NCBI RefSeq assembly: GCF_039538005.1
Contig: NZ_BAABBO010000011.1
Span: 186,001-250,000, forward strand
Source: Allohahella marinimesophila
GTDB taxonomy: Bacteria; Pseudomonadota; Gammaproteobacteria; Pseudomonadales; Oleiphilaceae
Direction of reading: 5' to 3'
DNA: 64,000 nt
The position numbers and the translations under genes are program-made. Below, piece after piece: positions 18,449 to 26,738 of this stretch (position 1 is its first letter; every line of letters begins with the position of its first letter). The notes beneath the pieces are model-generated. The model had not been told where the DNA came from. It did no database searches and saw only the letters and a list, made by a program, of their open reading frames with translations.

Positions 18449-19678
18449 ATGCGCAAGCCATCGTATACGATGCTGCTCGCCACGACGATGACCGTCACCG
18501 TTCTGGCAACGTATTTCTGGCTCGATCAATGGCGCGGTAGCACTACCGGACCTGTCGAGCTGACGGCCGACTCGGCAGGCCCGTCGAGCGGCTCGTCGAA
18601 CATCGAGTCAAGGCCGCCTGCCTCGTCCAATGTTGCGAGTAACGACCAGCCTGCGCCTGCAGGATCTGCAGAGGCCAAGGTGACCGTCGATGTCGAACCT
18701 GACTACGAAGCCATGCATGACGAGCTGGCGCAGCAATTGGCTGAAAGTCTGCCAGCGCTGAGCGCGCAGTATGCCGAGGCCAATCGCTATCCCCCTGGTT
18801 CGCAGCCGATTCGTTCCGCTGCCGACCTCGCACAATATCAACCCAACCGCAGCACTGACGTCTCTGCTCCGTTTCCTGGCGATGTGCCCGGCGACGAAGT
18901 CGGACTGAGCCTGCAGCTCGATCGATACCAGTATTTTCAGGGCGACCGGATCGCGGTCGCGGCAACACTCAATCCAAGCTCGGCTAACTCACTGACGGCT
19001 GCAGAAGTCGTTTTCGTGTTGAAGGATATTGATGGCAATGTCTTGCTCACGCAGCCGGCCCAACCTGATGTTTCGGGCGACGGCGGGTTGAGTAGCTCTG
19101 ATCGCGGAACGCTGGCCAGCGCTGTTATCGTGCCGCCGCCCGGGACCGCCACAGGTGAACTTTTCGTTGAGGCCTTAGCGCGTTTTTCGACTTCCGCAGG
19201 CACAGGCGAGCGCTCAGCCTCCCTCATTGCTCCCTTGCGATATGATGCGGCGGTCGCGGAGCTGTCTGCCGTGCTGCCCAGTCATGTCGAGGGGCCCGAG
19301 TTGGTCGTGCCCTTGCAGTTCGTGGTGCGACAGCCGGGCTACTATTTCGTTGAAGCCAATCTCTATAGCCGACAGAGCAATGCGCCGCTTCTGCATCTGC
19401 AGTCAGAGGGGCGTCTCGAGCTACCGGGTGGGCTGCAAAGCCTTCGCGCTCATATTGCCGCGCTCAAAGCCGGTGGCGATGAAGGCCCTTACCTGCTCAA
19501 GGATTTCAAGATAGAGAGAGCTGCGGAGGCAGGCGAGACTGCTGACCTGCCTGGCTCTGCGCCTCAACAGCAGTATGCTGTCGAAGGCTTCAGTTTCTCC
19601 AGCTATACGGACACGCCCTACGAGGATCCGTTAGCTGAGGAAAGAGCGGAGTTTCTTGAAAAGCTGGGAACGCTCTAG
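18449..19678 (+). CDS. Hypothetical single-pass membrane/secreted protein upstream of lipase
   Basis: A 409-residue protein from ATG 18449, preceded by AGGTGGA. One N-terminal hydrophobic segment (TMLLATTMTVTVLATYFWL) acts as an anchor or uncleaved signal. A Ser/Pro-rich linker then leads to about 300 periplasmic residues predicted as beta-rich, including a region (FQGDRIAVAATL, then VVFVLKDIDGN) that looks like an Ig-type or DUF4785-like domain. It ends 50 bases before a secreted lipase gene and is probably co-expressed with it. A partner or chaperone role is possible but unproven. Confidence 0.6.
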   Translation: MRKPSYTMLLATTMTVTVLATYFWLDQWRGSTTGPVELTADSAGPSSGSSNIESRPPASSNVASNDQPAPAGSAEAKVTVDVEPDYEAMHDELAQQLAESLPALSAQYAEANRYPPGSQPIRSAADLAQYQPNRSTDVSAPFPGDVPGDEVGLSLQLDRYQYFQGDRIAVAATLNPSSANSLTAAEVVFVLKDIDGNVLLTQPAQPDVSGDGGLSSSDRGTLASAVIVPPPGTATGELFVEALARFSTSAGTGERSASLIAPLRYDAAVAELSAVLPSHVEGPELVVPLQFVVRQPGYYFVEANLYSRQSNAPLLHLQSEGRLELPGGLQSLRAHIAALKAGGDEGPYLLKDFKIERAAEAGETADLPGSAPQQQYAVEGFSFSSYTDTPYEDPLAEERAEFLEKLGTL

Positions 19679-19728
19679 CTGACGAGACGCTTCAAAAACA
19701 ACTATAAGAAAGCAATCAGGAAGAACTT

Positions 19729-20805
19729 ATGACTCAACACCTCTCGCGACTCGTTCGCATCGTCGTGCTCTGTACCCTGGCCATCAGCAGTACATGGGGC
19801 TCGATGGCTTCGGCAGCTCTGGCCGGTAAGAATGTCATTTTGGTCCATGGCTTCCAGGCCAGCGATCTGTCGAGTAATCCTAACGATGCCGCGCTTCAGA
19901 CCCAGGCGAATAACTATTGGAGCAGCTACTGGCTAAACCGCGCAGAAGAAGTGCTGTACTGGTCCTCGGTCGACCGGGTAAGTGGCGGCATCAAGGACAA
20001 GATACGTTCCCAGGTGCTGGCAATCGCGCGCGGTACACGTTGTATTTCGGGCTGTGTCGTGGTCACGCACTCGACTGGAGATCTCGTTACCAGATATATG
20101 CTGCGCAACGTCAATAACTGGCTCACGAGCGCAGGGATAGATCCGAATCGGTTCAGGATACTCGCTGTGCTGGATCTTGCTGGCGCAGGTGGCGGCACTG
20201 AGATCGCTGATCTGGCAGTAGCCATTGGAAATGGCTCGGGTTTCTTCAACAGCCTTCAGCGCTCGGCCGTTGAGCTGGCGCTCGGCTTCCGGCCGGATAG
20301 CAACAACCTCGGTGTGCTGTACGACCTGCAGCCAAACACTGCACGCAATATCGCTACCGGGAACAGTGCCGTGCCGCGACTTCGATTCGCTGGCACCGGA
20401 GCATCCTACGGTGGACTCACGAAACCGTTCATTGCGGGCGCTGATGATGGGGTGGTACCGCTGCACAGCGCCTGCGGCGCGAGCAGTAAGGCGGACTACG
20501 ATTCATGTAGCGGCAGTGTCAGCCCGAATGGCGTATTGCAAAGCGTCAGCGCGGCACCTGCCTCACTATACTTCAATAACTACGTGGTATTGATGGGTGA
20601 GCAAACCAACCACGGCCAGGCCATCGACAACAGCCGTTCGGGCAATTTCACGACGGTGAGCAATAACCGCGTACTGGGTGGCCTGAACGTCGATTTTGAT
20701 ACCTTCACTCAACGCAAGTGGTGGAGCTTTTTCAGGCAGGTTCGTTGGGTTCGCAATGGCGATAGCTACAGTATGTCGGACAATGTATTCCGTACGCTGA
20801 ACTGA
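19729..20805 (+). CDS. Secreted triacylglycerol lipase-like alpha/beta hydrolase
   Basis: A 358-residue protein with an AGGAAGAA ribosome site and a signal peptide cut near SMASAA. The start of the mature enzyme reads ILVHGFQ, a typical oxyanion-hole strand. The nucleophile elbow is THSTGD (Ser ~121 to 122) rather than GHSxG, an accepted variant. A candidate Asp lies in GADDGVVPL (~247) and a candidate His in NHGQAID (~301). It resembles secreted lipases of marine gammaproteobacteria. Paired Cys residues suggest disulfides. The substrate is unknown. Confidence 0.78.
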   Translation: MTQHLSRLVRIVVLCTLAISSTWGSMASAALAGKNVILVHGFQASDLSSNPNDAALQTQANNYWSSYWLNRAEEVLYWSSVDRVSGGIKDKIRSQVLAIARGTRCISGCVVVTHSTGDLVTRYMLRNVNNWLTSAGIDPNRFRILAVLDLAGAGGGTEIADLAVAIGNGSGFFNSLQRSAVELALGFRPDSNNLGVLYDLQPNTARNIATGNSAVPRLRFAGTGASYGGLTKPFIAGADDGVVPLHSACGASSKADYDSCSGSVSPNGVLQSVSAAPASLYFNNYVVLMGEQTNHGQAIDNSRSGNFTTVSNNRVLGGLNVDFDTFTQRKWWSFFRQVRWVRNGDSYSMSDNVFRTLN

Positions 20806-20821
20806 TCATTCCAGTCCGACT

Positions 20822-20864
20822 CCAGGCCTGCACGGGGCGTCCGGACAGGCCTGGGCATTTTCAT
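20822..20864 (+). terminator. Rho-independent-like terminator after the lipase gene
   Basis: A perfect 9-bp stem, CCAGGCCTG (20822-20830) with CAGGCCTGG (20846-20854), has a 15-base loop. It is followed by GCATTTTCATTT, a weak T-rich tail on the plus strand. It lies 17 bases after the lipase stop, facing the convergent membrane-protein gene. Confidence 0.65.
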
Positions 20865-20874
20865 TTCAGATAGC

Positions 20875-21309
20875 CTACCTCACGCTCGCTTCTGAATGAC
20901 GGGCCCGAGACCTTCGCTCGCCCATCGTCAGCATGAGCAAGGCTGTCCCCAGGCCCCAGAAGCCGTTGAGGATCATGCCAAGAACCCACATGGCACCCGT
21001 TACAGACACGCCCTTCATTGGAAAGACTACCAGCATGGCCACGACCGTTGGTCCTATGGCCCCGAAGGCTATGGCCGCAGCCCAGAAAGCAGCTGGGGAC
21101 AGCTGTCGAACCACTGCCCAGAGCGCGATACCCCATAGTCCGCCGAAAAACGCACTGGAAACGACAGCGGGAACACCGAGGGGTGGCACCGCCCCCATGT
21201 TGTAGGCCGGCATGGGGACAATGCCGGCTGCATGCAGAACTGCAAAAAGCCCCTGGTGGAAAATGAGAGTTGCCAGAAAACCACTGATAAACGCCTTGAG
21301 CCAGACCAT
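20875..21309 (-). CDS. Small four-helix inner-membrane protein
   Basis: A 144-residue protein with AGGAG nine bases before the ATG. Four hydrophobic helices cover nearly the whole length (about residues 5-28, 46-68, 72-95 and 103-128), ending in a short Arg-rich cytoplasmic tail. It follows the SRPBCC-family gene by 3 bases, so the two form one operon. I do not recognise a named family. Confidence 0.7.
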   Translation of the reverse strand: MVWLKAFISGFLATLIFHQGLFAVLHAAGIVPMPAYNMGAVPPLGVPAVVSSAFFGGLWGIALWAVVRQLSPAAFWAAAIAFGAIGPTVVAMLVVFPMKGVSVTGAMWVLGMILNGFWGLGTALLMLTMGERRSRARHSEASVR

Positions 21310-21312
21310 CGA

Positions 21313-21777
21313 TCAATTCTCCTGTGTGGCAGCAACATGCTGCTTGGTATAACTTCGAGCAAGTCTGTCGAGACCGCGCTTTATTGGTAACTTGATGATG
21401 ACTTCCAGAATTGCGCCGAGAAAGGGCAAGGGCAACTTTGGCTCGAAGCTGATAGTGTAGTCGACAGTCGTACCATCGGCATCGCCGTGGAATCGAAGAC
21501 TGCCACGGTGATGAGTGATTGGTCCGCCTTTGGTCACCGTATAATCCATACGTCGATTAGGCTCAAATCGTATGACTGTCTCTTCAATCGGGGGGACGCC
21601 CGGCACCTTTATGCGGCGAACTGAACCGAGCCCATTGGGGTGGCTCGAGTCGCTCGCATCCCTGATCCGAACGATTTGCGCAGAGGTCAGGCGCCCAAAT
21701 TTTTCGTGATCACAGAGGTCCTCAAACACCTGTTCTACAGGCGCTTCGAAGCGCTTGCTCATTTCAATCGTCTGCAT
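21313..21777 (-). CDS. SRPBCC family protein (polyketide cyclase/START-like)
   Basis: A 154-residue protein with GGAG before the ATG. The N-terminus, MSKRFEAPVEQVFEDLCDHEKF, has the beta-strand then helix pattern of SRPBCC proteins. It is followed by FEPNRRMDYTV, SLRFHGDADGTTVDYTISF and a long C-terminal helix, the pattern of a helix-grip hydrophobic pocket. It probably binds a lipid or other small hydrophobic molecule. It is the first gene of a two-gene operon with the four-helix membrane protein. The ligand is unknown. Confidence 0.78.
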   Translation of the reverse strand: MQTIEMSKRFEAPVEQVFEDLCDHEKFGRLTSAQIVRIRDASDSSHPNGLGSVRRIKVPGVPPIEETVIRFEPNRRMDYTVTKGGPITHHRGSLRFHGDADGTTVDYTISFEPKLPLPFLGAILEVIIKLPIKRGLDRLARSYTKQHVAATQEN

Positions 21778-22008
21778 GTCGTACTCCGGGTTAAGCTTTC
21801 GATGACGTTCTGTGGAGGCTCAGGTGCCGCGTTAGGACGCCTCATCAGTTGCCTGTAAACGTTAACATAAGTCAGGGAAAAGCCTTTGTATCTCGTCATT
21901 TCTGGCGTATGTTAAATAAAAATAAGACATTCGGGGATCGATCATCGTGAGCTTCCCGCCCGATGATTGCGAATAGAAAAGCACTCAAAGACCACAGGGG
22001 AATGAGCG

Positions 22009-23337
22009 ATGAGCGAAGATAAGAAGATGAGTCTGACGGTAAAGGTGCTCCTGGGGATGTCGCTCGGCATCGTGCTCGGACTGGCGATCAATCTGCTTGG
22101 CCTCGCCGATGAAGGCAGCTTCATACGCGTCTATGTCATCGACGGCTTGTTCTACGTTGTTGGCGCGATGTTCGTCAATGCCCTGAAGATGCTTGTGGTG
22201 CCACTGGTCTTCTTCTCCCTCCTTGTCGGGGTGTGCGGCATAGGCGACATTGCCGAACTCGGGCGGGTCGGCGGGAAGGCCTTTGGTCTGTATATCATGA
22301 CCACGGCCATCGCCATCGCCATGGCTATTGCACTGGCAGCGTCGACCGGAATTGGCGAAGGTATGGACCAGGAAACCGATGCCAGCTTCCAGGCCCCTGA
22401 AGCTACACCCATTGCCGAAGTCTTCATTGGCATCATCCCTACAAATCCGGTTCAGTCGATGGCAGCGGGCGACATGCTGCCGCTTATCTTCTGGACCATC
22501 ATCCTGGGCATCTGCATTCTCAAGCTCGGTAGTGAAGGTGCCAGGGTTATCCGGGCGGCTGAAGTCGGCAATGATGTGATGATGAAGATGGTCAATATCG
22601 TCATGGCAGTCGCGCCCTACGCGGTGTTCGCGCTCATTGCCAAATCCATGGCTGATCTGGGAATAGAATTACTGCTGCAGCTGTTAGGGTATGTCGCCGT
22701 TCTGGTGGGCGCGTTGATGCTCCACCTCTTCGTGACCCTCATGATCGTGCTCAAGGTCTTCAGCGGTCTGAGTCCGCTCATCTTCCTGAAAAAGATCAGG
22801 AACGTGCAGGTGTTCGGTTTCAGTACAGCCAGCTCCAACGCTACGATTCCGGTGACCTTGCGCACGGTGGTCGACCGGATGGGCGTCAACAACTCGGTCG
22901 GTTCGTTTACTGTGCCTTTCGGCGCCACCATCAATATGGACGGGACCGCCATCATGCAGGGGGTGGTGACCGTCTTTGTGGCCAACGTCTACGGGATCGA
23001 TCTGGGTCTCACTGGTTATCTCACTGTGATTCTCATGGCCGTACTGGCCTCGATCGGCACAGCCGGCGTACCGGGTGTCGGTCTCGTCATGCTGTCCATG
23101 GTGTTCAGTCAGGTCGGGCTGCCGATAGAAGGCATCGGTCTGATCATCGGTGTCGATCGACTGATGGACATGATCAGGACTGCAGTCAATGTGTCTGGCG
23201 ATGCCGTGGTCTCTACCATAGTGGCGAAGTCGGAGGGGGAGCTCGATCTGAGTATCTATAACGATCCCCAGGCTGGATTGGTCAGCACGCTGCCGGACGT
23301 TCCGCTGCCTCACGAGCATCACTCGTACAAGGCCTGA
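22009..23337 (+). CDS. Dicarboxylate/amino acid:cation symporter (DAACS/SDF family)
   Basis: A 442-residue membrane protein with AGGGG upstream of the ATG. Hallmarks are the hairpin HP1 serine-rich motif (FSTASSNATIPVT), the helix-7 NMDGTA motif (~305), and a conserved HP2/TM8 stretch ending VDRLMDMIRTAVNVSGDA. These define Na+- or H+-coupled uptake of glutamate, aspartate or C4-dicarboxylates. The final NVSGDA places it nearer amino-acid/dicarboxylate carriers, but the substrate cannot be settled. It is preceded by a 231-base spacer and appears monocistronic. Confidence 0.9.
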   Translation: MSEDKKMSLTVKVLLGMSLGIVLGLAINLLGLADEGSFIRVYVIDGLFYVVGAMFVNALKMLVVPLVFFSLLVGVCGIGDIAELGRVGGKAFGLYIMTTAIAIAMAIALAASTGIGEGMDQETDASFQAPEATPIAEVFIGIIPTNPVQSMAAGDMLPLIFWTIILGICILKLGSEGARVIRAAEVGNDVMMKMVNIVMAVAPYAVFALIAKSMADLGIELLLQLLGYVAVLVGALMLHLFVTLMIVLKVFSGLSPLIFLKKIRNVQVFGFSTASSNATIPVTLRTVVDRMGVNNSVGSFTVPFGATINMDGTAIMQGVVTVFVANVYGIDLGLTGYLTVILMAVLASIGTAGVPGVGLVMLSMVFSQVGLPIEGIGLIIGVDRLMDMIRTAVNVSGDAVVSTIVAKSEGELDLSIYNDPQAGLVSTLPDVPLPHEHHSYKA

Positions 23338-23344
23338 GGGCGGT

Positions 23345-23360
23345 GGCGGGTTCGCCCGCC
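23345..23360. terminator. GC-rich hairpin with TTCG tetraloop between convergent genes
   Basis: GGCGGG-TTCG-CCCGCC lies just after the symporter stop and just before the end of the minus-strand DUF3429 gene. The very stable tetraloop stem suits a shared terminator, but no T-run follows on either strand. Confidence 0.5.
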
Positions 23361-23364
23361 CAGT

Positions 23365-23835
23365 TCAGGCGAACAACATAAAGAGATGGCACAGCACCAC
23401 CACAATGGTCAGCCGCAGTCTGAACAGGGCGTAGCCCCCGGTAATGAGTCCGCTGCGTCCGGATACATCGAGCCAGCCGAGCACGATAAAATTACCTGAC
23501 TGGACCAGCAGGAAAGCCATTGCCAGCGTTTCAGGGTTTGTTTCGTGGGTCATGCCGTAGGCAAACGTCAACCAGCCGGCGAGTGCGATGATGTTGCTCA
23601 GTACCATCCAGCCTAGCCGGGGTGCGCCACTTCGGATTTCAGAGCCCCACCAGGTGCCTGCCATGAAACTCATGATCAGCAGGCTGTAACTGGAAAACAG
23701 GTGAAACCAGAGGGTCGAGCCGTTGATGATGAACGCCAGCGCAGGCACGACGAAGGGTACGAGTCCGGCATAGCCGAGCCAGTGGTAGGTGTTGGTGTCG
23801 GCTGCCGATCCGGTAGCATCAGTACCCGCTTTCAT
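23365..23835 (-). CDS. DUF3429 family membrane protein
   Basis: A 156-residue protein read from ATG 23835, which has GGAGAGC in place; a TTG at 23856 is a weaker alternative. Five hydrophobic segments and the motif MAGTWWGSEIR (~60) match DUF3429, a small integral membrane family of unknown role. It is convergent with the symporter and divergent from the MscS channel gene. Confidence 0.78.
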   Translation of the reverse strand: MKAGTDATGSAADTNTYHWLGYAGLVPFVVPALAFIINGSTLWFHLFSSYSLLIMSFMAGTWWGSEIRSGAPRLGWMVLSNIIALAGWLTFAYGMTHETNPETLAMAFLLVQSGNFIVLGWLDVSGRSGLITGGYALFRLRLTIVVVLCHLFMLFA

Positions 23836-23969
23836 GTCCAAGCTCTCCGTTTCCAATTTCTGGGTGTCGAGTACCTTACGATCCGCATGGCGACAACGAT
23901 CGCGCCGCTAAAGGAATGATTGGTCTATCCTTTTCATGTTGAGACGCATTTGGTGAGGGCAGACATACC

Positions 23970-25286
23970 TTGAACATCGGACAGAAATTGCAGGCAGTGG
24001 CTTACACTACCCAGGAGACTGCGCTTGAGTGGTTCGGCTCTTCGGAGTTTGCCATTCAGGCGGGGGCGATCATTGCCTCTTTCCTTCTGGCGCTGATCTT
24101 TACACTGATCATCAGAAAAAGTTTTGCTGGCGTATTTGAGCATCCAACGCCGCCGTTGCTGCCACTCAAGCGCTTTTTTTATCAGAAGCAGGATTATCTT
24201 CGACCGCTGTTGAACATCTTGTTTCTCGGTCTGGCTATCGAACTGACGGATACGTTTCTGAACAGCAATCTTTTGCTGCACTTCGGCCAGTCTGTAGCCG
24301 TCTCGATACTGCTCTACACCATCATAAGACGCAGCATTCCAAACGTCATTCTTCGTCGCGTAGTGCTGTGGGTGACCATTCCGTTCGCAATTCTGGTGTT
24401 CATGAACTGGCTGGATGCGCTGACGGGGTGGCTGGCGTCGTTGTCGATAGATATTGGCAGTCTTGAAGTCAGTGCCTTGGATGTCGTTCGGGTCGCTATC
24501 TTCGGCTCGGTTCTTTTCTGGATGGGCAAGGTATCGAACAATGCTGGCAAGCGCATTATTCGAAATCAGGCAGATCTGGATGTCGGTACCAGAGAGGTGA
24601 TCGCGAAGCTGTTCGAGGTGGGCCTCTTCATCGTCATCTTTTTTCTGCTCCTGCAGATCATGGGCATCAACATCACCACGCTGGCCGTCTTCGGGGGCGC
24701 GCTAGCCGTTGGTATCGGCTTCGGCCTGCAGTCCATCGCGTCCAACTTCATTTCCGGGATCATCATCCTGCTGGACCGATCCCTCACCGTCGGCGACCAC
24801 ATCGAATTGGATGATGGCCAGAGCGGGATCATCACCCAACTGAACATGCGCTCGACTACGCTTGAAACCTATGACGGCAAGGACATCATGGTACCGAACG
24901 AAAAGTTCATCACTTCGACCTTCGTCAATTGGACACACAAGAACGTGAGGCAACGGTACGACATCAATCTGCAGGTCGCTTATGGTACTGATCTGCACAA
25001 GCTGTTCCCGCTATTGCGTGATGCCTGCAAAGCGCATCCAAAAGTGCTGTCCGGTCCTGACTATCCGTATGAAGAGCAACCGGATGCCGAGATCTCGAGC
25101 TTCGGGGACTCCGGTATCAACATCCTCATCGAGTTCTGGATGGAAGGCATCGACGATGGGGTCAATCGCGTGGGCGGCGACCTCTTACTTATGATCTGGG
25201 ATGTGCTCAACGAGAACGGGGTGGAAATCCCGTTCCCTCAGCGCGTGGTACGTATGGTCAAGGACAAGGATGACTCAGACGGCTGA
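23970..25286 (+). CDS. MscS family mechanosensitive ion channel
   Basis: A 438-residue protein read from a TTG; a GAGG lies 13 bases upstream, so a nearby alternative start is possible. Several N-terminal helices precede the pore helix, GGALAVGIGFGLQSIASNF (~230-248), the MscS TM3 with its Gly/Ala packing. The MscS beta domain (LDRSLTVGDHIEL, STTLETYDGKDIMVPN) and the cytoplasmic vestibule follow. It should open under membrane tension to protect against hypo-osmotic shock. Its end overlaps convergent bioA by 12 bases. Confidence 0.9.
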   Translation: MNIGQKLQAVAYTTQETALEWFGSSEFAIQAGAIIASFLLALIFTLIIRKSFAGVFEHPTPPLLPLKRFFYQKQDYLRPLLNILFLGLAIELTDTFLNSNLLLHFGQSVAVSILLYTIIRRSIPNVILRRVVLWVTIPFAILVFMNWLDALTGWLASLSIDIGSLEVSALDVVRVAIFGSVLFWMGKVSNNAGKRIIRNQADLDVGTREVIAKLFEVGLFIVIFFLLLQIMGINITTLAVFGGALAVGIGFGLQSIASNFISGIIILLDRSLTVGDHIELDDGQSGIITQLNMRSTTLETYDGKDIMVPNEKFITSTFVNWTHKNVRQRYDINLQVAYGTDLHKLFPLLRDACKAHPKVLSGPDYPYEEQPDAEISSFGDSGINILIEFWMEGIDDGVNRVGGDLLLMIWDVLNENGVEIPFPQRVVRMVKDKDDSDG

Positions 25287-26618
25287 CCGCGCATAGGCCG
25301 CCATGCCATCGGTCAATTTCTCAAGCTGCGCGGATGAGATCGAGTACGGGGGCATGGTGTACAACATCTTGCCAAAAGGTCGGAGCCAGACGCCATGTTG
25401 AGCGAGCAGGGCCTGAGCAGATGCCACATCGATGGACTGATGCATTTCGACCACGCCAATGCCACCGATCACCCGGACACTCGCCACCGATGCCAGTTGT
25501 GCCAGCGGCCACAGTGCCTGCTGCAGGTGTGTTTCAATCTCCTGCAATCGCTGCTGCCAGGGTGATTCGAGCAGCAATTTTATCGAGGCCTCCGCCACGC
25601 TGCAGGCCAGTGGGTTAGCCATGAATGTGGGCCCGTGCATGAACACACCCGCCTCGCTGCGACAGACCGTTTCAGCCACATCTGCTGTCGCCAGTGTGGC
25701 CGCCAGGGTCATATAGCCCCCGGTCAGGGCCTTGCCGATGGTCATGATATCCGGCACCAGGTCAGCGTGCTCATAACCAAAGAGCTTCCCGGTTCGTCCG
25801 AAACCGACAGCGATCTCGTCGAAGATCAACAGCAGGTCGAGTTCTTCACAAATCTGCTTGAGCTGCCTGAGATAGCAGGGATGGTAGATGCGCATGCCAC
25901 CAGCGCCCTGAACGATAGGCTCGACGATGACGGCAGCGAGTTCATCACGATGCTTCGCCAGCGTCTGTCGCCATTCAGCGATAAGCGCGGGGTCTGCCAC
26001 CGGGCAGCCGCTCTGGCCGGAGCACGTGCAGGTTCGCTTACTTTCGCCCGTTGCCTTACCCGTGCATGCAGGGTCTATCGGTGGCTCGGTAAGAAAGATG
26101 TTCTCCGCCAGGAAGCCCTTGAATAGTCGATGCATACCATTGTCAGGATCGGTCACCGACATCGCACCAAAGGTATCGCCATGATAACCATAGCGGAAGG
26201 CCGCGAAGCGATGCTTGCCGGCCACACCACGACCCTGCCAGTACTGCAGCGCCATCTTCAGCGCGACTTCTACTGATACCGAACCTGAATCGGCAAGGAA
26301 AACAGCTTCCAGTTCAGGCGCAGTGATGTCCACAAGACGTCGCCCCAGCGCCACCGCAGCAGGGTGTGTGATACCGCCAAACATGACATGACTCATTTTC
26401 GCCATTTGATCTGTTAGCGCGGCATTCAACTCGGGAACGTTGTAGCCATGTATCGCACTCCACCAGGACGACATTCCGTCGATGAGGCGGGAGCCGTCTG
26501 CCAGTTGTAGTTCACAACCATCGGCCGCGACGACAGGTGCACAGGGCAGGGGACGAAGTGTCGAAGTGTAGGGGTGCCAGAGGTGGCGCTGATCGAATTT
26601 GAGGTCTTCAGGCGTCAT
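25275..26618 (-). CDS. bioA: Adenosylmethionine-8-amino-7-oxononanoate aminotransferase
   Basis: A 447-residue class-III aminotransferase of biotin synthesis; it converts KAPA to DAPA with SAM as amino donor. BioA features include HLWHPYTS at the N-terminus, DGMSSWW (~48), YHGDTFGAMSV, the DEIAVGFGRTG block and the PLP lysine in IGKALTGGYM. A Cys-rich insert with two CTC/C-type groups near residues 168-190 (KRTCTCSGQSGC) is unusual. No other bio genes are nearby. It lies downstream of aceA but is separated by a strong terminator, so it is probably transcribed on its own. Confidence 0.92.
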   Translation of the reverse strand: MTPEDLKFDQRHLWHPYTSTLRPLPCAPVVAADGCELQLADGSRLIDGMSSWWSAIHGYNVPELNAALTDQMAKMSHVMFGGITHPAAVALGRRLVDITAPELEAVFLADSGSVSVEVALKMALQYWQGRGVAGKHRFAAFRYGYHGDTFGAMSVTDPDNGMHRLFKGFLAENIFLTEPPIDPACTGKATGESKRTCTCSGQSGCPVADPALIAEWRQTLAKHRDELAAVIVEPIVQGAGGMRIYHPCYLRQLKQICEELDLLLIFDEIAVGFGRTGKLFGYEHADLVPDIMTIGKALTGGYMTLAATLATADVAETVCRSEAGVFMHGPTFMANPLACSVAEASIKLLLESPWQQRLQEIETHLQQALWPLAQLASVASVRVIGGIGVVEMHQSIDVASAQALLAQHGVWLRPFGKMLYTMPPYSISSAQLEKLTDGMAAYARSAV

Positions 26619-26665
26619 GGGCTGCTCGCTATCGGATGAGCAGGCATTGTAGCGAATGCGGGCAC

Positions 26666-26697
26666 AAAAAAAAGGCGACCCCGAAGGATCGCCTTTT
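26666..26697 (-). terminator. Rho-independent terminator of aceA
   Basis: On the minus strand this reads GGCGATCC-TTCG-GGGTCGCC followed by eight T residues, a textbook terminator with a UUCG tetraloop and one mismatch. Four bases on the other side (TTTT) could make it weakly bidirectional. It separates aceA from bioA. Confidence 0.9.
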
Positions 26698-26738
26698 CCA
26701 GTGAGAGCCGTTGGGTCAGCCGAAGCCGACCCGCCGAA

